This document shows, one piece after another, positions 49,292 to 56,956 of a DNA stretch of 64,000 nt; the first letter of the stretch is position 1; each line of letters begins with the position of its first letter. The notes under the pieces were generated by a model. That model saw only the letters and a program-made list of their open reading frames with translations. It had not been told where the DNA came from and searched no databases. A program made the translations under genes and the position numbers. Source of the DNA: Salimicrobium humidisoli (GTDB taxonomy: Bacteria; Bacillota; Bacilli; Bacillales; Halobacillaceae); the NCBI RefSeq assembly GCF_002295105.1, contig NZ_NSGH01000009.1:46125-110124 (forward strand). Reading direction: 5' to 3'.

Positions 49292-50029
49292 TTATTCCAG
49301 TCCGAACTGTGACTTAGAGGACAGTTTTCCGCCCTGGAACATTAGAGTAGCGTTGGACCCCAGGCCGGCTTCCCCACTATAAGTGTAGCTTACCGTGTAA
49401 AATTGACTTCCCGGTTCTCCACTCTCAGAAGTAATTTCTCCTTCTCCTCCAATAATTTCAAATACTTCATCAGAACTCATTCCATTTTCAATCTGATTGA
49501 ATTCTTCCGAAGTGATCGTTACGTCTGAAGAACGGCCGTCTCCCACTCCGGCTTGTGATTTACTTTGTAGTTTCTCGTTTTGGAAAGTAAGCATTGCGTT
49601 AGAACCGAACCCTGACTCTCCGTCCCACGAGTAAATAACTGTGTGAAACTGAGTCCCTTTTTCACCCGTCTCAGATTGAAGACTGCCTTCACTTCCTATA
49701 ATTTCTACAACTTTCTCATAGCTCATACCGTTAGAAATCTGATCAAATTCCTCTGCACTTATAGTTTCGTCGTTTTTAGAGGATGTATTTTCAGAAGTAG
49801 AATTACCAGAAGACTGTTCGGTATTTTCTTCACTCTGATTTTCATTTTCTTGATTTTGGCTTTCGCCGTCATTTTCCTGACTTTGTTTTTCACTAGTTGT
49901 TTCTGTCTGGTTTTCTTCATTCGAGGATGTATTCTCAGTTGAATCTCCTCCACCTAAAGCAGCGATCACAGTACCAAGAATTATGATTCCTATGATCCCT
50001 AAACAACCGAACTTGAAAAACTTTTTCAT
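49292..50029 (-). CDS. Membrane-anchored protein with two DUF3862/BLIP-like repeats
   Basis: This 245-residue protein has an N-terminal hydrophobic anchor (about residues 8-25), a long low-complexity linker of Gln, Asn, Glu and Ser (about 30-90), and two copies of a 70-residue domain. Both repeats read like EEFDQISNGMSYEKVVEIIG and EEFNQIENGMSSDEVFEIIG, then a GxxGSQFxTVxYxxxGExGxGSNAxLxFQ pattern. This resembles the DUF3862/BLIP-like fold of exported proteins. The function is unknown. The gene is more A+T-rich than its neighbours and sits next to tRNA-Arg, so it may be acquired. The ATG at 50029 has GGGAGGT. Confidence 0.72.
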   Translation of the reverse strand: MKKFFKFGCLGIIGIIILGTVIAALGGGDSTENTSSNEENQTETTSEKQSQENDGESQNQENENQSEENTEQSSGNSTSENTSSKNDETISAEEFDQISNGMSYEKVVEIIGSEGSLQSETGEKGTQFHTVIYSWDGESGFGSNAMLTFQNEKLQSKSQAGVGDGRSSDVTITSEEFNQIENGMSSDEVFEIIGGEGEITSESGEPGSQFYTVSYTYSGEAGLGSNATLMFQGGKLSSKSQFGLE

Positions 50030-50328
50030 AACTATGTACCTCCCTGAATGGATATTTGTAACGCTGCAGGTATCATTATAAACATATGTAGTAAAAAATA
50101 ACTACAGTAGAAATGGTTATCCTTCCCGGTATCCCTGAATTTCTACATTTTTTTGTTGTTCCTTTCACCTCTCTGTTGACTTATGAGCAACTTTTTGGAA
50201 TACACGCACCTCTTTTTACCCAATACTACGTGTTTACCATTTTGAAAAAGACGTTTGAAGGGTACAGGACAAATGGAGGCCTGAACAGATCCGGGCCCGG
50301 AAATTATGAAATACGGGAGGGATCGAAA

Positions 50329-50973
50329 GTGAGATGGATGTATACGGTACTTCTTTTTGTTGCAGTACTATTCTCTCTTGCCGCCTGCCAGGGAGACGAC
50401 CCGGGCAGTCAGAGTCCGGAGAAAGAAGATGAAAACAGCAGTGAAATATCCGAAGAAAGTAATATAGAAGGTATATTGTGGAAAGGGGATGGAGACCTTG
50501 CCGTCGTCCTCTCTCACGGTGCCGTCTACAATGCGGAAAGTTGGGACGACCAGGGCAAAAAATTAGCAGATAACGGTATCACCGCTTTTGCGACGGAAGA
50601 CACGTCCCCGCGGACACTCAAAAAGGCGGCTGCTATGCTTAAAGAAGAGCACGGAGCCGAAGAGGTAGCTCTGATGGGGGCGAGTGCCGGCGGTTCTTCT
50701 GCTATTGAAGCTGTGACGGAAGGGGACTTTGATTTTCAAAAAGTGGTTCTTCTCTCACCGGGAGGCGATCCCATGAAAATCAGTGATATTCCGGTATTGA
50801 CCGTTTACAGCGAAGAGGAAGGTTACAGGGAACTTGAAGAAAATGCGGGAGAATCGATGGAAAGGATGGAGATTTCGGGCGGTGCCCACGCTCAGGAAAT
50901 ATTCAAAGGTGAAAAAAGCGAAGAAGTTATAAACAAAATCATTCAGTTTCTGAAGGAGGAAAACACTTCCTGA
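50329..50973 (+). CDS. Alpha/beta hydrolase lipoprotein
   Basis: This 214-residue secreted lipoprotein has a signal peptide with lipobox LAAC, an acidic linker and an alpha/beta hydrolase domain. The nucleophile elbow is MGASAGGSS and the likely catalytic His is in GGAHAQEIF; the opening ILWKGDGDLAVVLSHGAVYNA resembles dienelactone-hydrolase-like proteins. The true start is the GTG at 50329, with GGGAGGG upstream; the open frame extends 72 codons further without a site. The substrate is unknown. It is between the DUF3862-like gene and the SOS polymerase, with its own terminator. Confidence 0.8.
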   Translation: MRWMYTVLLFVAVLFSLAACQGDDPGSQSPEKEDENSSEISEESNIEGILWKGDGDLAVVLSHGAVYNAESWDDQGKKLADNGITAFATEDTSPRTLKKAAAMLKEEHGAEEVALMGASAGGSSAIEAVTEGDFDFQKVVLLSPGGDPMKISDIPVLTVYSEEEGYRELEENAGESMERMEISGGAHAQEIFKGEKSEEVINKIIQFLKEENTS

Positions 50974-50982
50974 CAGCTAAAA

Positions 50983-51028
50983 GCGCCTCATAGGTCAGCA
51001 GGATATCGCTGACTTATGAGGTGTTTTT
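50983..51028 (+). terminator. Terminator of the hydrolase lipoprotein gene
   Basis: CCTCATA-GTCAGC pairs with GCTGAC-TATGAGG around a short loop, followed by TTTTT. Confidence 0.85.
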
Positions 51029-51100
51029 CGTTGCCGTTTTAAAATAACCTGACCGGTAACCAAAATTACGGACTTGGAGATGTGAAAACCGGAGGTGCTG

Positions 51101-51144
51101 TTTACAAAAGAACAGTTCGGGGGTATGATAAGAACAAATGTTCG
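51101..51144 (+). promoter_or_regulatory. LexA-controlled promoter of the Y-family polymerase
   Basis: TTTACA (51101-51106) and TATGAT (51124-51129) are 17 nt apart. A LexA (SOS) box AGAACAAATGTTCG, 13 of 14 bases of CGAACNNNNGTTCG pattern, lies at 51131-51144 over the transcription start. Confidence 0.8.
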
Positions 51145-51173
51145 TATTTTATGTAATGTTATTCCCATAATAT

Positions 51174-51187
51174 ATTTCCCGGGAAAT
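51174..51187. other. Noc-binding site (perfect palindrome) in the polymerase leader
   Basis: ATTTCCCGGGAAAT is identical to the Noc consensus and lies 12 bp before the start codon. Confidence 0.85.
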
Positions 51188-51199
51188 GAGGTGATAGTG

Positions 51200-52456
51200 A
51201 TGACGGAGTATCCTTATCCCAGGCACGACGTTCTATGTCTCGATATGAGGTCTTTTTATGCCAGTGTCGAATGTATGAAAAGAGGACTGGATCCGGCAAA
51301 GGCGCTTCTCGCTGTAGTCGGCGACCCGGAACGCAGCGGGAGTATCGTGCTCGCAGCCTCTCCTGCTCTTAAGCAGCGGCACGGCACAGGGAACGTCTCC
51401 CGCTTTTTCGAGCTTCCCGATGACCCGGAAATCATTATCGCCAAAGCATGCATGCAGGATTATCTGGATGTTTCCGTAGAGATTACGAGGCTCGTTCATC
51501 AGTATGCGCCGCGGGAAGCCATCCACGTTTATTCCGTCGATGAGCTCTGGGTGACGGTGGACGGGCTGGAGAAGCTCTATGGTCCTCCACGTGAAATCGC
51601 TGAACTTTTCCGGAAAAGAATTGCCGAACAGTTCGGGATCGAGTGTGCTGTCGGTATAGGAGATAATAAGTTTCTGGCTAAAGTCGTTCTGGACATCCAT
51701 GCGAAAAAGAGCGCAGACGGAATCGCCGTCTGTCGTTACGAAGATGTGGAAAGGCTTCTGTGGCCGGTGCCGGTGGAAGAGATATGGGGCATAGGGAAAC
51801 GTATGAAGCGGCGTTTGAACAATATGGGAATCATAAAGCTCGGAGATCTGGCTGCGCATCCGCTCCGCTTTCTTAAAAAACGTTTCGGTATAATGGGAGA
51901 ACAGCTCTACTGGCATGCAAAAGGCGTGGACTTAAGTCCGGTATTCGGGAACTTCACAGGCTCCGTACAGAAGAGTTATGGGCACGGTATAACGTTACTC
52001 GAGGATTATGAGGAAAAGGATATTTATCCCTGTCTCCTGGATTTATGTGAGGAGGTGTGCCGCAGGGCGAGAGAATTCCATCACGTCGGCCGGACCGTCC
52101 ATTTAGGTATCGGGTACACGAAGGGGACAGGCGGAGGGTTCTCCCGTTCGCTCACCCTCCATACTCCGACGAACCTGACGATGGATATGTACAAAGCGAT
52201 CCTCTCTTTATTCCGGAAACATTACGACTCCGGCCTCGCCATTCGCCGGGTTTACGTTTCTCTCACTAACCTGGAGAATGATGAGAGTCTGCAGATGACC
52301 TTTTTCGATCGAAAAGAAAAGGAACGTGACCTGGCTGTCACTATGGATGACATACGGGCCAGGCACGGCTCCACCTCTCTGCTGCGGGCCAGCAGCTATG
52401 AGCCGGGCGGCATTACGATCGAGAGAAGTAAAAAGGTCGGTGGTCACTATGCATGA
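51200..52456 (+). CDS. Y-family DNA polymerase (UvrX/YqjW-like, SOS-induced)
   Basis: This 418-residue error-prone polymerase resembles YqjW/UvrX of the UmuC/DinB family. The palm motifs VLCLDMRSFYASVE and YSVDELWV carry catalytic acids, and the helix-hairpin-helix WGIGKRMKRRLNNMGI follows. A beta-clamp-binding motif, QMTFF, is near the C-terminus (LQMTFFD). The ATG at 51200 has GAGGTG upstream. A LexA box overlaps the promoter, so it should be induced by DNA damage. A perfect Noc site lies in the leader. Confidence 0.88.
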   Translation: MTEYPYPRHDVLCLDMRSFYASVECMKRGLDPAKALLAVVGDPERSGSIVLAASPALKQRHGTGNVSRFFELPDDPEIIIAKACMQDYLDVSVEITRLVHQYAPREAIHVYSVDELWVTVDGLEKLYGPPREIAELFRKRIAEQFGIECAVGIGDNKFLAKVVLDIHAKKSADGIAVCRYEDVERLLWPVPVEEIWGIGKRMKRRLNNMGIIKLGDLAAHPLRFLKKRFGIMGEQLYWHAKGVDLSPVFGNFTGSVQKSYGHGITLLEDYEEKDIYPCLLDLCEEVCRRAREFHHVGRTVHLGIGYTKGTGGGFSRSLTLHTPTNLTMDMYKAILSLFRKHYDSGLAIRRVYVSLTNLENDESLQMTFFDRKEKERDLAVTMDDIRARHGSTSLLRASSYEPGGITIERSKKVGGHYA

Positions 52457-52514
52457 AACGTTTCCGTCCGTGAAAACGTAAAGAAGAAAGCAGATGAGGA
52501 ATGGAGAGGTACCG

Positions 52515-53162
52515 ATGAAAACACAAATTATTATAAGTCTTATAGTTGCTCTTTTACTGACGCAGATGCCTATCATAGGAAAATACTTTGCTATGCTGAA
52601 TACGATGGTACACGAAACCGGCCACTCTCTGATGGCTCTTTTGAGTGGCGGGGAAGTGAGGAACATCTCCCTCTTTCCCAACACGTCCGGTGTAACCATG
52701 ACCGGGCACACCTCATGGTTCAGCCACGTGCTCACCAGCCTGTCGGGCTATATTTTCGCGTCAACGTTCGCATTTTTTCTTTTTTACCTTCTCTCCAGAG
52801 GAAAATACACGATGATCGTTATTCTGTTACTCGGATTACTCTCCGTGAACCTGTTATTCTGGGTACGCAATCCGTACGGGGTATTCTGGATTATCACGTT
52901 TGCAGCTCTCTTCGTCTGGCTGCTTCGTTCCGGTCACCAGACGCTCATCGTTTATGCTTTGACGTTTATTGCCGCGCTCATACTGGTGCAGTCGGTCATC
53001 AGCGCTTTTAATATCATGTGGCTCAGCCTCACCTCTCCTTCCGGGGCCGGGGATGCGACGAACCTCGCACGTGCTACGAAAATACCGGCGGTCGTCTGGG
53101 GTACAGGCTTTTTCCTCCAGGCATTCTACTTCGGTGTTCAGGCATGGAAACGATTTTTTTAA
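52515..53162 (+). CDS. M50B-like membrane metalloprotease
   Basis: This 215-residue protein resembles the peptidase M50B-like family. It has an HExxH zinc motif (HETGH, about residue 35) in TMVHETGHSLMALLSGGEV and about six hydrophobic segments. Such proteins are intramembrane proteases, but substrates are unknown for this group. The ATG at 52515 follows AGAGGT. It comes 58 nt after the polymerase on the same strand and may share its transcript. Confidence 0.8.
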   Translation: MKTQIIISLIVALLLTQMPIIGKYFAMLNTMVHETGHSLMALLSGGEVRNISLFPNTSGVTMTGHTSWFSHVLTSLSGYIFASTFAFFLFYLLSRGKYTMIVILLLGLLSVNLLFWVRNPYGVFWIITFAALFVWLLRSGHQTLIVYALTFIAALILVQSVISAFNIMWLSLTSPSGAGDATNLARATKIPAVVWGTGFFLQAFYFGVQAWKRFF

Positions 53163-53253
53163 TTTCCCCGGGACAATCGGCCCGTCCCTGTTTTTATGTG
53201 GAAAAGATAGGGTAAGAAATATAGTACACACTGAGATAGGAAGGAGGCGGGTT

Positions 53254-53505
53254 ATGGAATTGAAAGATCGTTTAATTACGTACGGATTCGATACGGTCGA
53301 TATTTTCCTGATCGACGACGAAAAGAATCAGGAGACGGTATCGAACGTTAAACTTCATAAAGTCACTAATCTTGAATATAAGCTGTATCTGGATCCGGAA
53401 TCTATCGAATATCATCTTGATCATGAAGATCCTTATTTCAAAGCGGTTCAACAGGAACCCGATCAAAAGCCGATAGGGGTGAAAGGATATATCCTGGAAT
53501 GGTGA
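53254..53505 (+). CDS. Hypothetical small acidic protein
   Basis: This 83-residue protein is not recognised. It is acidic, with an Asp/Glu-rich composition, starts MELKDRLITYGFDTVDIFLI and ends KGYILEW. Hydrophobic segments and cysteines are absent, so it is likely a soluble cytoplasmic protein. The ATG at 53254 has a strong AAGGAGG. It is followed by a hairpin with T run (about 53508-53538). I cannot assign a function. Confidence 0.7.
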   Translation: MELKDRLITYGFDTVDIFLIDDEKNQETVSNVKLHKVTNLEYKLYLDPESIEYHLDHEDPYFKAVQQEPDQKPIGVKGYILEW

Positions 53506-53507
53506 GA

Positions 53508-53538
53508 AGAACCTCTTTATAGACGAGAGGCTCTTTTT
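53508..53538 (+). terminator. Terminator after the small acidic protein gene
   Basis: GAACCTCT pairs with AGAGGCTC (one mismatch) around a 9-nt loop, followed by TTTTTT. Confidence 0.7.
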
Positions 53539-53630
53539 TACTGAGGGGAAATGAGGAAGAAGAAAAATCCCTGGCTTTTAGAAAAAGAGATACCCGAGTA
53601 CATTCGTTATTCAGGAAAGGGGGAGTCGGG

Positions 53631-54539
53631 ATGAGAGCGTATGCTCTTGTAATGGTAACTATATTTTTGTTTGCAGGAAACTACATTGTGGGGAAAGTGG
53701 CGGCTGATGCCGTCCCTCCTTTGACCCTGACGTGGCTGAGAACGCTCATCGGGGTGATTCTTGTCACGACATTTTACTGGAAGAAGATAAGGATGGTGAG
53801 GAGACAGCTCATCGACGGATGGCGCCCTCTGGTCGGCATGGCAGCTACGGGAATAGTAATGTTTCCGGCTTTTTCATACCTGGCTCTTCATTACACTACC
53901 ACTATAAACGCCTCTATTATGGAATCGCTTACTCCGGCAGTGACTATTTTTATCGGAGCCGTATTTCTGAAGGAGAAATATGGACTGAGTCAGCTGATAG
54001 GCGTGGGGATATCCCTGACCGGTGTCGCCTATATTATAAGTAAGGGGTCTTTTGCGAGGCTGCTGAGTCTCGAGTTCAACAGTGGAGATCTGATTATGAT
54101 AGGGGCGGTCATCAGCTGGGCCATTTACTCTACGCTCGTGAACATTTACGGTTACAGGCTGCCTTTGTTCGGAAGTCTGTTCGGTATCCTGGTGATCGGG
54201 AATGTTATGGTGATGATAGCGGCTTTTCTGTTTGAATGGTCCCAGGGCCGGTTCATAACCGACTGGTCCATGCCGATCATCACGAGCATCCTTTACACCG
54301 GACTGTTTCCGTCTTTTCTTGCGCTGCTGTCATGGAATATGGCCGTTGCGGAAATAGGACCGGCGAAGGCAACGATATTCATCAATCTGCTGCCGTTCGC
54401 CACTGCGATCCTTTCCCTTCTGTTTCTGCAGGAAAAAATTACGGTTGATCAGGTCATCGGAGGCGCAATCGTTCTTACGGGAATTTATTTTACTACGAGA
54501 GTAAAAGGTGGAAGAAAACCCGGTTACAAGCCGCGCTGA
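53631..54539 (+). CDS. EamA/DMT family transporter
   Basis: This 302-residue protein has ten transmembrane helices in two EamA repeats, typical of drug/metabolite exporters. Recognisable stretches are NYIVGKVAADAVPPLTLTWLR near the N-terminus and NLLPFATAILSLLFLQEKIT near the end. The substrate cannot be told. The ATG at 53631 follows AAGGGGGAG. It is convergent with the small membrane gene on the minus strand, overlapping it by 16 nt. Confidence 0.9.
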   Translation: MRAYALVMVTIFLFAGNYIVGKVAADAVPPLTLTWLRTLIGVILVTTFYWKKIRMVRRQLIDGWRPLVGMAATGIVMFPAFSYLALHYTTTINASIMESLTPAVTIFIGAVFLKEKYGLSQLIGVGISLTGVAYIISKGSFARLLSLEFNSGDLIMIGAVISWAIYSTLVNIYGYRLPLFGSLFGILVIGNVMVMIAAFLFEWSQGRFITDWSMPIITSILYTGLFPSFLALLSWNMAVAEIGPAKATIFINLLPFATAILSLLFLQEKITVDQVIGGAIVLTGIYFTTRVKGGRKPGYKPR

Positions 54540-54718
54540 CGGCGCCGGTTTTTCTCTTTCCGATCCGCGATCCCTCCAATGATAAGGAATACCCCTGAGG
54601 AGAAAAGCATCAGGGAAATCATGGTGTTGTTGATGGCCACAAGCAGTATAAGGGAAACGATAATGTTGGCTATCCCTATAACTCCGAGGATCCAAAACAT
54701 TTTATTTTCTTTAGTCAT
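54524..54718 (-). CDS. Small hypothetical membrane protein
   Basis: This 64-residue protein has two hydrophobic helices (about residues 8-27 and 33-49) and a basic tail. The ATG at 54718 has AAAGGTGAG upstream, which supports it as a real gene. Its end overlaps the EamA gene by 16 nt on the other strand, so the two transcripts are convergent with no terminator between. I do not recognise the family. Confidence 0.6.
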   Translation of the reverse strand: MTKENKMFWILGVIGIANIIVSLILLVAINNTMISLMLFSSGVFLIIGGIADRKEKNRRRQRGL

Positions 54719-54827
54719 AATCTCTCACCTTTCTACCGTATATTATATAAAGACAAAAGGCGGGAAGCAAACGTGCCCGACTGCGGCGGTCAAAAGGGAA
54801 AATATGTGTTTTACTTTAAATATTTTT

Positions 54828-54841
54828 TGAAATCGCATACA
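54828..54841 (+). promoter_or_regulatory. cre site (CcpA) upstream of acsA
   Basis: TGAAATCGCATACA matches 13 of 14 positions of the cre consensus TGWAANCGNTNWCA. It overlaps the likely promoter (TACAAT at 54838-54843). Confidence 0.7.
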
Positions 54842-54933
54842 ATACAATTAACGGAATTTTCCGAAATACACGTACATAGCTTCCCCGACATGTGAAATGG
54901 GGGAGTAATTTTGCCAAGGAGTGTGAGACAATT

Positions 54934-56643
54934 ATGGATATGAAATCAATTCCGGCACAAACGGGTAATTACAATCTCGAAAACTACGAAGAAATGTACA
55001 AAACGTTTGATTGGGAAGAAGCCAAAAAGAATTTCACCTGGAATGAAACAGGAAAGGTGAATATGGCTTACGAAGCGATAGATAAGCATGCGGAAGATCC
55101 GGACAAGAAAGATCAGCCCGCTCTCGTCTATTCGGCTCCCGGTCGGGAGGAAACACTCACATTCAGTGATCTGAAGCGGGAAAGTGACAAATTCGCAAAC
55201 GTACTTAAGAAGCATAATATCGAAAAAGGGGACCGGGTCTTCATGTTCCTTCCGAGAAGCCCGGAATTTTATGCCGCTTTTCTCGGTATATTGAAAACCG
55301 GGGCTATTGCGGGGCCTCTGTTTGAAGCGTTTATGGAACAGGCCGTCCGCGACCGCCTGGAAGACAGCGGGGCTAAAATGCTCATAACGACTCCTGAGCT
55401 TCTCGAACGCGTACCGGAAAAAGAACTTCCGGACCTGAAGCAGGTCGTGCTCGTAGGAGGAGAAGGTTCCGGCGACTACATCAGTTTTGAAGAGGAGATG
55501 AAAGACGCTTCTCAGGATTTCGATATAGAATGGGTGGACCTCGAAGACGGAATGCTGCTTCACTACACCTCGGGCTCAACGGGTAAACCGAAAGGCGTCT
55601 ATCACGTACACAACGCCATGATCCAGCATTATCAGACGGGTAAATGGGTGCTCGATCTGAAAGAGGGCGATATTTACTGGTGTACTGCCGACCCGGGCTG
55701 GGTTACGGGTACGAGCTACGGTATTTTCGCCCCTTGGCTGAACGGAGTGACGAACGTGGTCAAAGGCGGCCGCTTCAGCGCCGATGACTGGTATTCTCTG
55801 ATCGCAGAGAAAGAGATCAGCGTCTGGTACTCGGCGCCTACCGCTTTCCGTAAGCTGATGAGTGCGGGAGCGGAGGTTGCGAAGAAACATGATATGACTT
55901 CCCTCCGTCACGTACTGAGTGTAGGGGAGCCGCTTAACCCGGAAGTCGTTACGTGGGGGCTGAAGGCGTTCGACCTTCGTATCCACGATACATGGTGGAT
56001 GACGGAGACGGGAGCCCAGCTGATCTGTAACTTCCCTGCTATGGAAATCCGTCCCGGTTCCATGGGTAAACCGATTCCGGGGATAGAAGCTTCCATCGTA
56101 GATAACGAAGGGAACGAACTTCCACCGAACCAGATGGGGAACCTGGCCATCAAAGAAGGATGGCCTGCCCAGATGCGCGCCATCTGGAACAACCCCGGTA
56201 AATTTGAAAGCTACTTCGTCAACGGCTGGTACGTCTCCGGCGACAGTGCCTATCAGGATGAAGACGGGTACTTCTGGTTCCAGGGACGTCTCGATGATGT
56301 CATCAACACTTCCGGAGAGCGGGTAGGCCCGTTTGAAGTGGAGAGTAAGCTGATTGAGCATGAAGCCGTAGCGGAAGCAGGGGTTATCGGTAAACCGGAC
56401 CCTGAGCGCGGAGAAATCATCAAAGCTTTCATTATGCTTAACGATGGCTACGAAGAATCGGATGAACTTCTGGAAGACATCCGTCAGTTCGTGAAAAAAG
56501 GTCTGAGTGCTCACGCAGCACCACGTGAAATGGAAGTGAAAGACTCCATTCCTAAAACGAGAAGTGGTAAGATTATGCGTCGCCTGCTGAAGTCCTGGGA
56601 ACTTGGACTTCCGACAGGAGATACGTCCACACTTGAAGAATAA
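54934..56643 (+). CDS. acsA: Acetyl-CoA synthetase
   Basis: AcsA (569 residues) activates acetate to acetyl-CoA via acetyl-AMP. Key motifs are LLHYTSGSTGKPKGVYHVHNA (ATP-binding loop), TWWMTETGAQ, the hinge YFWFQGRLDDVINTSGERVGP-type and the C-terminal PKTRSGKIMRRLL with the catalytic/acetylated Lys. I chose the ATG at 54934, downstream of AAGGAG. The cre site predicts CcpA repression on good sugars, as in B. subtilis. The acuABC genes, which adjoin acsA in B. subtilis, are absent here. Confidence 0.95.
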   Translation: MDMKSIPAQTGNYNLENYEEMYKTFDWEEAKKNFTWNETGKVNMAYEAIDKHAEDPDKKDQPALVYSAPGREETLTFSDLKRESDKFANVLKKHNIEKGDRVFMFLPRSPEFYAAFLGILKTGAIAGPLFEAFMEQAVRDRLEDSGAKMLITTPELLERVPEKELPDLKQVVLVGGEGSGDYISFEEEMKDASQDFDIEWVDLEDGMLLHYTSGSTGKPKGVYHVHNAMIQHYQTGKWVLDLKEGDIYWCTADPGWVTGTSYGIFAPWLNGVTNVVKGGRFSADDWYSLIAEKEISVWYSAPTAFRKLMSAGAEVAKKHDMTSLRHVLSVGEPLNPEVVTWGLKAFDLRIHDTWWMTETGAQLICNFPAMEIRPGSMGKPIPGIEASIVDNEGNELPPNQMGNLAIKEGWPAQMRAIWNNPGKFESYFVNGWYVSGDSAYQDEDGYFWFQGRLDDVINTSGERVGPFEVESKLIEHEAVAEAGVIGKPDPERGEIIKAFIMLNDGYEESDELLEDIRQFVKKGLSAHAAPREMEVKDSIPKTRSGKIMRRLLKSWELGLPTGDTSTLEE

Positions 56644-56730
56644 ATATTTCCGGTACCCGGGGCAAAACGAACGGTAAAGATACAGCACCCGGACAATCGA
56701 ATCCATGAATTCTATACGAAAAGTACGTCA

Positions 56731-56835
56731 ACTTCCGCAGAACCGGTACGGGCTGAAGACCCGCGTGATCAAACGGATTTTCTGATCGCGTCAGCTGAGG
56801 CTGTGCCCGCGGAAAGCGACGTGCTTTTCGTTTTG
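56731..56835. repeat. Bacillaceae-type palindromic intergenic repeat (degenerate)
   Basis: The 313-bp acsA-hydroxylase gap includes CGGGCTGAAGACCC, AGCTGAGGC and CCCGCGGAAAGCGAC, which recall a repeat family I know from many Bacillaceae intergenic regions. An outer TTCCGC pairs with GCGGAA, and an inner TGATCA-type stem forms. It is downstream of acsA and probably structured. No other gene is seen here. Confidence 0.45.
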
Positions 56836-56847
56836 CTTTTCGGCAGA

Positions 56848-56863
56848 AGTTCCACGTGAAACA
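56848..56863. other. parS-like site upstream of the N-hydroxylase gene
   Basis: AGTTCCACGTGAAACA matches 15 of 16 bases of parS, with only the first base changed. Confidence 0.75.
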
Positions 56864-56956
56864 TACATAATAGATGAACGTACCCGAAAAAACCCCGGAG
56901 ATTAAGAAGGAGGAAAGTTGGGAATAGCCTCTTACGAAGAAAAAGGGGGAAACAGT

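Noticed and set aside
51583..51598. parS-like TCCTCCACGTGAAATC in the polymerase gene
   Set aside because: Only 12 of 16 bases match, within coding sequence.
54855..54869. CodY-like box in the acsA leader
   Set aside because: Four mismatches to AATTTTCWGAAAATT, which is common by chance in A+T-rich leaders.
56517..56532. parS-like sequence around CACGTG in acsA
   Set aside because: About 11 of 16 matches and codon-constrained.
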